Positions 56,576 to 64,000 of a stretch of DNA of 64,000 bases are shown here, in pieces. The stretch is from Stenotrophomonas maltophilia. Lineage in GTDB: Bacteria; Pseudomonadota; Gammaproteobacteria; Xanthomonadales; Xanthomonadaceae. The stretch spans positions 2,631,501 through 2,695,500 of the forward strand of contig NZ_CP106759.1 of assembly GCF_025642255.1 (NCBI RefSeq), read 5' to 3'. The translations under genes and the position numbers were made by a program. Below the pieces are notes generated by a model. The model saw nothing but the letters and a program-made list of their open reading frames with translations. It did not search any database and was not told the origin of the DNA. Each line of letters starts with the position of its first letter. Within the stretch, counting starts at the first letter, position 1.

Positions 56576-56601
56576 GTAGCGCCGGGCCTGCGTCCGGCGC
56601 T
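56576..56601 (+). repeat. GTAG-type palindrome (SMAG-like REP element)
   Basis: GTAGCGCCGG and CCGGCGCT flank an 8-nt loop, 4 bp after the fpr stop and between convergent genes. Confidence 0.75.
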
Positions 56602-56621
56602 GCTGCGGGAAGCGGCAGCCC

Positions 56622-57113
56622 TTACTGCCGGGACTGCAACGCTTTCTCGATGTCCCCGCGAAGGCTTTCCGGCTTGTCGGTCGGCGCGTAGCGTTTCAGC
56701 ACCTGCCCGTCGCGTCCGACCAGGAACTTGCTGAAGTTCCATTTGATCGCGCTCAGCCCCAGCAGGCCGGTCTTCTCGGACTTCAGCCACTTCCACAGCG
56801 GGTGTGCACCGTCGCCGTTGACCTGGATCTTCTCCGACAGCGGGAAGTCCACTGCATAGGTCAGCGCACAGAAGCTGCGGATCTCCTCGGCATTGCCCGG
56901 TTCCTGGTGGCCGAACTGGTCGCAGGGGAAGCCGATCACCACCAGGCCCTTCGGGCCGTACTCGCGCCACAGCGCCTCCAGTCCCTCGTACTGCGGGGTG
57001 AAACCGCACTTGCTGGCCACGTTGACCAGCAGCAGCGCCTTGCCGCGGTACTGCTCCAGGGCCTGCGGCTGGCCGTCCAGGTCGGCGAAACCGAAATCGA
57101 ACGCAGTGGTCAT
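56622..57113 (-). CDS. Cytosolic glutathione-peroxidase-family protein
   Basis: 163 residues from the ATG at 57113 with CGGAG upstream. No signal peptide. Peroxidatic Cys36 in NVASKCGFTPQYEGL, FPCDQFGHQEPG (Cys64), Cys82 in RSFCALTYAVDFP, and WNFSKFLVGRDGQ. Closest in type to the BtuE/YeaE-style thiol peroxidases that use thioredoxin. The paralogue at 11842 differs by an export signal and lacks the FPC Cys, so the two guard different compartments. Confidence 0.94.
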   Translation of the reverse strand: MTTAFDFGFADLDGQPQALEQYRGKALLLVNVASKCGFTPQYEGLEALWREYGPKGLVVIGFPCDQFGHQEPGNAEEIRSFCALTYAVDFPLSEKIQVNGDGAHPLWKWLKSEKTGLLGLSAIKWNFSKFLVGRDGQVLKRYAPTDKPESLRGDIEKALQSRQ

Positions 57114-57231
57114 GGCAGATCTCCGCAATGGGGGGTTCCGATGGTATCCCCGCCCATGCCTTTCGACACAAGCCCGATCCCATTACCCCGGGTTAACCTC
57201 GGGCACTTGTCTGCCTTACCGGAGTACCGCC

Positions 57232-59400
57232 TTGACCACCCGCCTTGCCCTTGCCGTGGCCATGACCCTCGGCCTTGCCCTGCCCGCCTATTCCGCCGGC
57301 GCCGCCACCCCGGCTGCCAGCACCACCGCACAGCAGGCCAACCCGTTCTTCGCCGAAAGCCCGCTGGCACTGCACTATCCGCAGTTCGACAAGATCAAGG
57401 ACAGCGACTTCGCTCCGGCCTTCGACGCCGGCATGGCGCAGCAGCTGAAGGAAATCGAGGCCATCGCCAACAACAAGGCCAAGCCGACCTTCGACAACAC
57501 CATCATCGCCCTGGAAAAGAGCGGTGACATCCTTGACCGCGCGACCACCGTGTTCTTCGCCCTGGTCGGCGCGGACACCAACGACACCCGCAAGAAGCTG
57601 CAGGCCGACTACTCGGCCAGGTTCGCCGCGCACAGCGATGCGATCGCCCTGAACAGCAAGCTGTTCGCGCGCATCCAGGCGCTGTATGACACCCGCACGC
57701 AGCTGGGTCTGGACGCCGAAGGCGTGCGCCTGGTCGAGAAGTACTATGACAACTACGTGCGCGCCGGCGCCAAGCTGTCTGACGCGGACAAGGCGAAGCT
57801 GAAGGAAATGAACGCCGAGCTGGCCAACCTCGGTACCCGCTTCAGCCAGAACGTGCAGTCGGAAGTGAACGCTTCGGCGATCACCGTTGATGACGTGAAG
57901 GAACTGGATGGTCTGTCCAGGGAGCAGATCGCCGCCGCCGCCGAAGCCGCCAAGGCCCGTGGCCTGGATGGCAAGTATGTGATCACCCTGCTCAACACCA
58001 CCGGCCAGCCGCCCCTGACCAACCTGGCCAACCGCGCCCTGCGCCAGAAGATCTACGAAGCATCGGTCAGCCGTGGCAGCCGCGGCGGCGAGTTCGACAA
58101 CACCGCCATCGTCTCGCGCATCATGCAGCTGCGTGCCGACAAGGCCAAGCTGATGGGTTTTGCCAACTTCGCCGCGTACAACCTGACCAACCAGACCGCC
58201 AAGACCCCTGAGGCGGTCAACGCGATGCTGGGCAAGCTGGCCCCGGCCGCAGTGGCCAACGCCAAGCGCGAAGCGGCCGACCTGCAGGCAATGATCGACC
58301 AGGAGCAGAAGGCCGCGGGCAAGCCGACGTTCGCGCTGGAGCCGTGGGACTGGGCCTTCTACAGCGAGAAGGTGCGCCAGGCCAAGTACAACTTCGACGA
58401 GTCGCAGCTGAAGCCGTACTTCGAACTGAAGAACGTGCTGGAGAACGGCGTGTTCTTCGCCGCCAACCAGGAATTCGGCCTGACCTTCAAGCAGCGCACC
58501 GACCTGCCGGTCTATCACGATGATGTCACCGTCTACGACGTGTTCGACGCCGACGGCAGCCAGCTGGCGATTTTCCTGTTCGACCCGTACGCCCGTGCCT
58601 CCAAGCGCGGCGGCGCATGGATGAACTCGTATGTCTCGCAGTCGAAGCTGACCGGCTTCAAGCCGGTGGTGGCCAACCACCTCAACATCCCCAAGCCGCC
58701 GGCCGGCCAGCCGACCCTGCTGACCTGGGATGAGGTGACGACCACCTTCCACGAATTCGGCCACGCCCTGCACGGCATGTTCTCGAACGTGAAGTACCCG
58801 TACTTCTCGGGCACCTCGGTGCCGCGTGACTTCGTCGAGTTCCCCTCGCAGGTCAACGAGATGTGGGCCGATGACAGCGCCATCCTGAAGAACTACGCCA
58901 AGCACTACCAGAACGGCACGGCGATGCCGCAGGCACTGCTGGACAAGGTGATCGCCGCGGCCAAGTTCAACCAGGGCTTCGCCACCACCGAGTACCTGGG
59001 TGCGGCCATGCTGGACCAGCGCTGGCACCAGATCGGCCCGGACCAGGTGCCGGCCGCCAAGGACGTGATGGCCTTCGAGCGCGCCGCGCTGGAGAAGGAC
59101 GGCATCTACTACGCACCGGTTCCGCCGCGTTACAAGACCCCGTACTTCAGCCACATCATGGGCGGCTACTCGGCCGGCTACTACGCCTACATCTGGTCGG
59201 AAGTGCTGGACGCCAACACCCAGAAGTGGTTCCGCGAGAACGGTGGCCTGAGCCGCAAGAACGGCGACCACTTCCGCGCTACCCTGCTGTCGCGTGGCGG
59301 CAGCGTCGACGCGATGCAGCTGTTCCGCGATTTCGCCGGCCACGAGCCGCAGATCGAACCGCTGCTGGAGAAGCGTGGCCTGACCGGCACCGGCAACTGA
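57232..59400 (+). CDS. dcp: Exported M3-family peptidase, peptidyl-dipeptidase Dcp type
   Basis: 722 residues from a TTG start at 57232; a GGAG site lies 7 nt upstream and the translation from there is a good signal peptide (LTTRLALAVAMTLGLALPAYSAGA). An upstream extension has no signal or homology. Zinc site: His507-Glu508-x-x-His511 in FHEFGHALHG with the downstream Glu in NEMWADD. The ending GGSVDAMQLFRDFAGHEPQIEPLLEKRGL is typical of Dcp. It removes C-terminal dipeptides in the periplasm. Ends in a clear terminator. Confidence 0.94.
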   Translation: MTTRLALAVAMTLGLALPAYSAGAATPAASTTAQQANPFFAESPLALHYPQFDKIKDSDFAPAFDAGMAQQLKEIEAIANNKAKPTFDNTIIALEKSGDILDRATTVFFALVGADTNDTRKKLQADYSARFAAHSDAIALNSKLFARIQALYDTRTQLGLDAEGVRLVEKYYDNYVRAGAKLSDADKAKLKEMNAELANLGTRFSQNVQSEVNASAITVDDVKELDGLSREQIAAAAEAAKARGLDGKYVITLLNTTGQPPLTNLANRALRQKIYEASVSRGSRGGEFDNTAIVSRIMQLRADKAKLMGFANFAAYNLTNQTAKTPEAVNAMLGKLAPAAVANAKREAADLQAMIDQEQKAAGKPTFALEPWDWAFYSEKVRQAKYNFDESQLKPYFELKNVLENGVFFAANQEFGLTFKQRTDLPVYHDDVTVYDVFDADGSQLAIFLFDPYARASKRGGAWMNSYVSQSKLTGFKPVVANHLNIPKPPAGQPTLLTWDEVTTTFHEFGHALHGMFSNVKYPYFSGTSVPRDFVEFPSQVNEMWADDSAILKNYAKHYQNGTAMPQALLDKVIAAAKFNQGFATTEYLGAAMLDQRWHQIGPDQVPAAKDVMAFERAALEKDGIYYAPVPPRYKTPYFSHIMGGYSAGYYAYIWSEVLDANTQKWFRENGGLSRKNGDHFRATLLSRGGSVDAMQLFRDFAGHEPQIEPLLEKRGLTGTGN

Positions 59401-59426
59401 TCGCCGGTACGCTGAGCTGAAAACAG

Positions 59427-59454
59427 AACCGCCCGGGAAACCGGGCGGTTTTTT
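59427..59454 (+). terminator. Intrinsic terminator after dcp
   Basis: AACCGCCCGG / CCGGGCGGTT with a GAAA tetraloop and TTTTTT, starting 26 bp past the stop codon. Confidence 0.95.
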
Positions 59455-59464
59455 CGTTGTGGTT

Positions 59465-59502
59465 GGGGTCAGAGCCCTTTTCTGCGAAAGGGATCTGACC
59501 CC
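59465..59502. repeat. GGGGTC...GACCCC palindrome
   Basis: 38 nt, GGGGTCAGAGCCCTTT pairing with AAAGGGATCTGACCCC except one position, between converging dcp and cfa. Confidence 0.85.
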
Positions 59503-59511
59503 GCTCTGGCT

Positions 59512-60627
59512 TCATCGCGGCGCCACATAGCCTCCCGGCACACCTTCCGGCGACAGCACCAGCTGCCACAACTGCGCGTGCCGGCAACGGAAGGTCGCCA
59601 TCGAACCGGCCAGATAGAAGCGCCACATCCGCCGGAAATGCTCGTCATAGCGCGCATCCAGCCGCGGCCAGGCCGCCTCCACGTTGCGCCGCCACGCCTG
59701 CAGGGTCAGGTCGTAGTCGGTGCCGAAATTGTGCCAGTCCTCCAGCACGAACCGCCCCTCGAACGCCCTGCTGATCTGCGCCGCCGAGGGCAGCATCGAG
59801 TTGGGAAAGATGTAGCGCGCGATCCACGGATCGGTACGATGCCGCGACACGTTGGTCCCGATGCTGTGCAGCAGCAGCAGGCCACGTGGCGACAGGCAGC
59901 GCCGCGCCACCTCGAAGAAACTGCGGTAGTTCTTGTCACCGACGTGCTCGAACATGCCGATCGAGAAGATCGCATCGAAGGGTTCGTCCAGCGCGCGGTA
60001 GTCCTGCAGGCGGATCTCGATCGGCAGACCGGCGCACAGCTCGCGCGCGAATTCCGCCTGCTCCTGCGAGATCGTTACACCGACCCCGCTGACTCCATAG
60101 CGTTCGGCAGCGAACTTCAGGGCCTCACCCCAACCGCAGCCGATATCCAGCACCCGCTGGCCCGGGCGCAATCCCAGCTTGCGGCAGACCAGGTCCAGTT
60201 TGGCTTCCTGTGCAGCGTCCAGGTCATCGGCCTGCCGCCAGTAGCCACAGCTGTACACCAGGCGCCGACCCAGCATCGCCTGGTACAGATCGTTGCCCAG
60301 ATCGTAGTGGCGACGGCCGACTTCGTAGCTTCCCTGCCCGGCCTGCAGGTTGAACAGGCGCGCCTTCAGCGCGTCGGCCACTTCCCGCCAGCCGTGCACC
60401 CGTTCGTCCAGATGCGCCTGCATGAGGTGGACCAGGAATTCGTCCAGGACGTTGGCGTCCCACCAACCATCCATGTAGCTCTCGCCCAGGCCGAGCGAAC
60501 CGTGCGCCATGACCCGTGCGAAGAACCTCGGATCATGTACCTGGACGTCCTGTGGCCGGGAGCCGCCAATGCGGACCCCGGCTTCGTGGAGCAGGCCGCT
60601 GACCCGCTCCTGCAACCCTGTATCCAC
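59512..60627 (-). CDS. cfa: Cyclopropane-fatty-acid-phospholipid synthase
   Basis: 371 residues from GTG at 60627, which follows GAGGAGGGGG closely; E. coli Cfa has 382. SAM-binding LDIGCGWGEALKFAAERYGVSGVGVTIS, the substrate-binding N-domain, YDLGNDLYQAML and MFEHVGDKNY are all present. It adds a methylene bridge to unsaturated chains of membrane lipids, usually in stationary phase or acid stress. The following gene on the same strand is unrelated. Confidence 0.96.
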   Translation of the reverse strand: MDTGLQERVSGLLHEAGVRIGGSRPQDVQVHDPRFFARVMAHGSLGLGESYMDGWWDANVLDEFLVHLMQAHLDERVHGWREVADALKARLFNLQAGQGSYEVGRRHYDLGNDLYQAMLGRRLVYSCGYWRQADDLDAAQEAKLDLVCRKLGLRPGQRVLDIGCGWGEALKFAAERYGVSGVGVTISQEQAEFARELCAGLPIEIRLQDYRALDEPFDAIFSIGMFEHVGDKNYRSFFEVARRCLSPRGLLLLHSIGTNVSRHRTDPWIARYIFPNSMLPSAAQISRAFEGRFVLEDWHNFGTDYDLTLQAWRRNVEAAWPRLDARYDEHFRRMWRFYLAGSMATFRCRHAQLWQLVLSPEGVPGGYVAPR

Positions 60628-60646
60628 GCCCCCTCCTCGTCTGCGC

Positions 60647-61504
60647 TCAACCGCGTGCGAACAGCTCCACGTAATCCTTGGCCACGTGCGGCAACAGCAC
60701 CGCCGCCGGCACATCGGCGGTCTGCGTTCCATCCGAGTATGGACCCACCTGGTAGGGCGGGAAAACAAAGCGCAGCGCGGTGATCTGCCCCTTGTCGTCG
60801 GTCAGCGGCTGGAACTGGCTGAAATTGTCGGGCTGCGGGCCGGTGCCATCGGCAATCATGCGCGATGCATTGCGCAGCGACTCCTGCAGCTCGGCCGGCT
60901 CCATGTCCTCGCCGCTGAGACGTGTCGCCACGCGCTCGCGCAGCTGGTCCGCGACGAAATCGCTGATCGCCTTCCAGCCCTTGCTGTCGGTCACCAGCTT
61001 GTCGGCGCTGAGCATCTGCTGTTGCTCCGGCAGCCAGACGAAACGTGCCACCAGGGGTTCGCCGTGGGCGCCGCCGGTGTAACGGCTGCCATCGGCACTC
61101 ACCACCACCAGCTGCGGCGTCTCCAGCACCTTCTCGAAGCTCAGCGAGAGTTCGTAGGGCATGGTCGGCTTGTCGTTGCCCAGCCCATCGAGCGCCTGCT
61201 GCAGCTCGCTGCGGGCCGTGGTGGCGTAGTCCTGGAGCGCACGCGCCAGGCCCGGATAACGGTCGATGCCTGCCGGATAGCTGATGCCCACCACCTCGCG
61301 TTCGTTGTTCTCGATCACGTCGCGCAGGTCGAGCGGTGCTTCCGCAGCGGGCGCCTCGCCCGTGGCGGAGGCATCGACCGCCGGCGCCGCGTCGGCCACC
61401 GGCGCCGGGGTTTCGGCTTCACGCTGGCAGCCCGCCAGCAACAGCACGCCTGCCACACCGGCCAGCACGCTTCCGCGCAGCAGCCGGTTGTTTCCAATCT
61501 TCAT
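60647..61504 (-). CDS. DUF3298/RsiV-like lipoprotein
   Basis: 285 residues from the ATG at 61504. Signal peptide with lipobox LAGC (LLLAGCQ), then an Ala/Pro/Glu-rich linker. The remaining part matches the DUF3298 fold, with SADGSRYTGGAHGEP, PEQQQMLSADKLVTD and a final FPPYQVGPYSDGTQTADVP segment. In RsiV-type proteins this fold recognises lysozyme; in other lipoproteins its ligand is unknown. It lies 19 bp upstream of the cfa start, on the same strand. Confidence 0.88.
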   Translation of the reverse strand: MKIGNNRLLRGSVLAGVAGVLLLAGCQREAETPAPVADAAPAVDASATGEAPAAEAPLDLRDVIENNEREVVGISYPAGIDRYPGLARALQDYATTARSELQQALDGLGNDKPTMPYELSLSFEKVLETPQLVVVSADGSRYTGGAHGEPLVARFVWLPEQQQMLSADKLVTDSKGWKAISDFVADQLRERVATRLSGEDMEPAELQESLRNASRMIADGTGPQPDNFSQFQPLTDDKGQITALRFVFPPYQVGPYSDGTQTADVPAAVLLPHVAKDYVELFARG

Positions 61505-61567
61505 CGGGATCCCCTGTTCATGTTCATCCATCATCGCCCGCCCTGGCTTAAGCGTAGCCCGCTGGCG

Positions 61568-61870
61568 TCATCCCGCCAGAAGGTCGTGATACTCCTCATG
61601 CCGCTGCAGGAATGCCTCGGCGTAGGCACACGCCGGCACGACCTTGTACTTCTGCTCCCGCGCGAACCGCAGCGCCACGCGGGTCAACTCGCCGGCGATG
61701 CCCCGGCCGGCGATCGGCTCGGGCACCTCGGTGTGGGTGATGACCATGCGTCTGCGCTTGATCTGGTAATCGAGCACCGCCACCTGTCCACGCACACGGG
61801 CAGTGAAGCGATGGTTGGCCTGGTCGTGATCGACCTCGTAGGCCAGACCGGGGGGCGTGACCGAAGCCAT
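61568..61870 (-). CDS. GNAT-family N-acetyltransferase, short (YjdJ-like)
   Basis: 100 residues, the compact form of GNAT: YEVDHDQANHRFTARV, then MVITHTEVPEPIAGRGIAGELTRVALRFAREQKYKVVPACAYAEAFLQRHEEYHDLL. The IAGRGIAGEL acetyl-CoA loop and the Cys in PACAYA are characteristic of this group, whose substrate is unknown. Convergent or stand-alone arrangement. Confidence 0.88.
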   Translation of the reverse strand: MASVTPPGLAYEVDHDQANHRFTARVRGQVAVLDYQIKRRRMVITHTEVPEPIAGRGIAGELTRVALRFAREQKYKVVPACAYAEAFLQRHEEYHDLLAG

Positions 61871-62029
61871 GGGACTGTCTCCTGCGGCGACTGCGTGGAT
61901 GGTGCGCAGCCGGGCGCCATGATCGCGTGAAGCCTGAACAGGGGCAAGTCCAGGCCCTCCACGTCAGTTTGCGACCCTAAAGCTGGAGCGCCCGCGGCCG
62001 CTATCGCCTGCGGAGGGGTCCGGCCACGC

Positions 62030-62045
62030 TGGCACGGCCCTTGCG
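62030..62045 (+). promoter_or_regulatory. Sigma-54 (-24/-12) promoter
   Basis: TGGCACG-GCCC-TTGCG matches the consensus TGGCACG-N4-TTGCW except the last base, with GG and GC exactly 10 nt apart. The transcription start would be near 62056, before the GGAGG site and the ATG of the 53-residue gene. Confidence 0.7.
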
Positions 62046-62079
62046 ACCGTAGACCGTGCGACTGCCGTGGAGGCCCCCG

Positions 62080-62241
62080 ATGCACCCCAGCGATTCCCAT
62101 TCCGATACCGACCGCGCCCTGCTGGAGGGCCTGCTCCAGCTCGCCGTGGAAGGCCAGACCGACGAGCAGGCCTTCCAGCGTATCGGCGAGGAAGTCTTCG
62201 CCCGCCTGCTGGACACCTACGGCCAGCAGACCCGGGCCTGA
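62080..62241 (+). CDS. 53-residue protein behind a sigma-54-type promoter, unknown function
   Basis: Start ATG at 62080 with a GGAGG ribosome site at 62069-62073. The protein is acidic, with an N-terminal Ser/Asp/His-rich stretch and one amphipathic helical segment (RALLEGLLQLAVEGQTDEQAFQRIGEEVFARLLDTY). No cysteines or signal peptide; I recognise no family. The combination of strong ribosome site and textbook -24/-12 promoter supports a real gene. A partner-binding or regulatory role is possible. Confidence 0.65.
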   Translation: MHPSDSHSDTDRALLEGLLQLAVEGQTDEQAFQRIGEEVFARLLDTYGQQTRA

Positions 62242-62263
62242 CCACGAGCGGGGGCCCTGCCCC

Positions 62264-62290
62264 GGGGTCGGATCCAGCGGATCCGACCCC
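62264..62290. repeat. GGGGTC...GACCCC palindrome, short form
   Basis: 27 nt: perfect 12-nt arms GGGGTCGGATCC around AGC, between converging genes. The shortest copy of the family. Confidence 0.8.
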
Positions 62291-62296
62291 AGGCCC

Positions 62297-62923
62297 TCAA
62301 CCGCCGCCCAGGCGGAAGGTCGGGTTGGACAGTTCGCGCAGGAAGTGGGTGAAGATGCTCGGCTGCATGGCCAGCATGAAGATCACGCCGAATGCCGCGC
62401 CGGCCAGGTGCGCGCTGTGGTTGATGCGGTCGCCGCCGCGCTTGTCCATCCAGATGCTGTAGCCGACATAGAACGCGGCGTACACGATGGCCGGTGCGGG
62501 GATGAAGAACACCAGGATGATCGACCACGGCTTGATCAGGATGAAGGCGAACAGCACCGCCGACACCGCACCCGAAGCCCCCAGGCTGAGGTAGTTCGGA
62601 TTCTTCTGGTTCTTCAGGTAGCTCGGCAGGATCGAGACCACCAGCGCGCCGATGTAGAACGCCGGATAGGTCAGGTAGCTGCCGGTCAGCTGCACCATCA
62701 CGCTCTCGATGAATCCCCCGAAGAAGAACAGGGTGATCATGTTGAAGATCAGGTGCGACCAGTCCGCGTGGATGAATCCATAGGTCACCAGCCGGTCGTA
62801 CTGCCGGTGGCGGTCGATGGCCGGTGGCCACAGGATCAGGCGGTCGGCCAGCGCGCGGTGGTTGAACGCCCTCCATGACAGGATGGCGGTGATGGCGATC
62901 AACAGCAGATTGACGGGGGTCAT
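62297..62923 (-). CDS. Rhomboid-family intramembrane serine protease
   Basis: 208 residues with six membrane segments. Catalytic Ser117 is in the LGASGAVS motif and catalytic His172 in HSAHLAGAAFG, the usual dyad of GlpG-type rhomboids; the WR loop-like GFIHADWSHLIFNM is also present. It cleaves single-pass membrane proteins within the bilayer. Its ATG is 7 bp past the stop of the POT transporter gene, so the two form an operon. Confidence 0.94.
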   Translation of the reverse strand: MTPVNLLLIAITAILSWRAFNHRALADRLILWPPAIDRHRQYDRLVTYGFIHADWSHLIFNMITLFFFGGFIESVMVQLTGSYLTYPAFYIGALVVSILPSYLKNQKNPNYLSLGASGAVSAVLFAFILIKPWSIILVFFIPAPAIVYAAFYVGYSIWMDKRGGDRINHSAHLAGAAFGVIFMLAMQPSIFTHFLRELSNPTFRLGGG

Positions 62924-62930
62924 GTCAGGC

Positions 62931-64000
62931 TCAGGCAGCGCGGTAGTTGTCGACCATACGATAGCGTTTCGCGTACCAACCGAAGGCCAACGCCGCGATG
63001 AAGGCGAAGCCGGCGAAGAAGAACATCAGGAACGCCGCCTCGCTCAAGCCGGTGCCGGCGATCTGGTGGGTCACCGTTTCGTTGCGTACGGCCGCATTGG
63101 ACAGCAGCACCCACAGGTTGCCGATGGTGGTGGTCAGGTTCCAGAAGCTCATCACCACCCCCTTCATCGCCTGGGGCGCCTGGCTGTAGGCGAACTCCAG
63201 GCCGGTCGCGGACACCAGGACCTCACCGAAGGTCAGCAGCGCGTACGGCAGGATCTGCCAGAAGATCGACATGGCATTGCCGCCATCCATCACCACCTGG
63301 ATGCTGCCGACGACGATCCAGGCCAGGCCGCTGAAGGCGATGCCGGCGGTCATCCGGCGCAGCGCGGTCGGCTCGAAGCCGAAGCGGCGCAGGGCCGGGT
63401 ACAGCACCAGGTTGTTGAACGGGATGAGGATCATCACCAGCAGCGGGTTCAGCGCCTGCATCTGCGAGGCGGTGAACCAGCTCGGCATCTGCATCTGCTG
63501 TCCCTGCAGCACCCAGGTCGAGGCCTTCTGGTCGAACAGCGAGAAGAACGGCGTGGTCAACGCGAAGATCACCAGCACGCGCAGCACCGAACGCACGCCC
63601 TCCACGGCTTCGGCCGGATGGTGCGCGCGGGCGCGGTCCAGCTGCAGCCATGTGCCGCCACCGACACCAGCCAGAATCGCCACCAGCGCAAGGCACAGGC
63701 AGATCACGATGCCCAACGAGCCGACCAGGCCGAACGATGCCACCGCCAGCACCAGGCCGGCCACGGCGATCGCCAGGCCCGGACGGCCCTGGCCCGCCAC
63801 CCGCGCGGTCAGCGCCGTGCGCGCCACGTTGGCGAACGAATGCGGGTCCTTCGGCGGCAGCGGCACCAGTACGTAGCGCTTGCGGCCAAGCCAGAACACG
63901 AAGGTCGCCACGAACATCAGGATGCCCGGAATGCCGAACGCCCACTGCGGGCCCCAGTTCTTCAGCACCAGTGGAATCAGCAGCGACGCAAACAGCGAGC
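62931..64000 (-). CDS. POT-family proton-coupled oligopeptide transporter, 5'-truncated
   Basis: The C-terminal 356 or so residues of a major-facilitator di/tripeptide symporter; the start codon lies beyond the window. Several membrane helices remain: after GIPGILMFVATFVFWLGRKRYV come a loop and helices near VLRVLVIFALTTPFFSLFDQKASTWVLQG. The POT motif EVLVSATGLEFAYSQAPQAMKGVVMSFWNLTTTIGNLW also remains. The last is diagnostic of the family. Linked to the rhomboid gene. Confidence 0.93.
   Translation of the reverse strand, partial: SLFASLLIPLVLKNWGPQWAFGIPGILMFVATFVFWLGRKRYVLVPLPPKDPHSFANVARTALTARVAGQGRPGLAIAVAGLVLAVASFGLVGSLGIVICLCLALVAILAGVGGGTWLQLDRARAHHPAEAVEGVRSVLRVLVIFALTTPFFSLFDQKASTWVLQGQQMQMPSWFTASQMQALNPLLVMILIPFNNLVLYPALRRFGFEPTALRRMTAGIAFSGLAWIVVGSIQVVMDGGNAMSIFWQILPYALLTFGEVLVSATGLEFAYSQAPQAMKGVVMSFWNLTTTIGNLWVLLSNAAVRNETVTHQIAGTGLSEAAFLMFFFAGFAFIAALAFGWYAKRYRMVDNYRAA

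Overview
The window is chromosomal DNA from a high-GC gammaproteobacterium of the Xanthomonadaceae, most probably Stenotrophomonas (S. maltophilia complex). The main reasons are a methionine synthase split into two adjacent genes, an ArsR-methyltransferase fusion in front of it, a YtrA-type GntR/ABC operon with a GGTG-N16-CACC operator, a TonB-receptor/PhoD pair, and dispersed GTAG-type palindromes resembling the SMAG repeats of S. maltophilia. Most of the window is core genome. I saw no prophage, insertion sequence, CRISPR array, rRNA or tRNA.

Layout. 1-3.5 kb: 3' end of an RND pump gene, a small membrane protein and an acyl-CoA dehydrogenase. 3.6-8.4 kb: methionine-synthase operon (ArsR-methyltransferase, homocysteine-binding half, folate/B12/activation half). 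8.5-12.4 kb, minus strand: periplasmic glutathione peroxidase, FKBP isomerase with duplicated N-domain, ugd, slyX, DUF2058 protein. 12.7-18.1 kb: self-repressed YtrA-like operon (small protein, GntR regulator, ABC ATPase, permease, GSGD-repeat protein), then three related lipoproteins, two of which share an almost identical 85-bp leader. 18.1-24.2 kb: fumC, purB, a pair of large structured repeats, a RoxA-like protein hydroxylase and a GNAT protein. 24.4-30.0 kb: sucA-sucB-lpdA. 30-34.5 kb: a TonB receptor and PhoD phosphatase behind a probable Pho box. 34.7-41.3 kb: dnaB (DnaA box upstream), a flavin reductase, and a tight pair of a fused 2-oxoacid dehydrogenase E1 and asparagine synthetase. 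41.4-50.6 kb: mixed housekeeping and envelope genes (GSTs, glycine-zipper proteins, TatD, tcdA, a cytochrome c, csp, pldA, arsC). 50.7-55.7 kb: class I fumarase, an ECF41 sigma factor with its carboxymuconolactone-decarboxylase-type partner, and an ABC exporter. 55.7-64 kb: fpr behind a Fur-like box, cytosolic glutathione peroxidase, Dcp peptidase, cfa, a DUF3298 lipoprotein, a tiny gene behind a sigma-54-type promoter, rhomboid protease and a POT transporter cut by the window end.

The most interesting signals are regulatory. (1) Two matching ECF41-type promoters, TGTCACG-N16-CGTC, precede the sigma gene and its partner gene; the second lies inside the 3' end of the sigma gene. (2) A -24/-12 promoter drives an undescribed 53-residue protein. 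(3) An 11-bp-phased Pho box precedes the TonB receptor/PhoD pair. (4) Two inverted copies of a stem-loop repeat have 52-nt apical regions that show compensatory changes. (5) The lipoprotein leader is duplicated. (6) The E1-asparagine synthetase pair has no known role.
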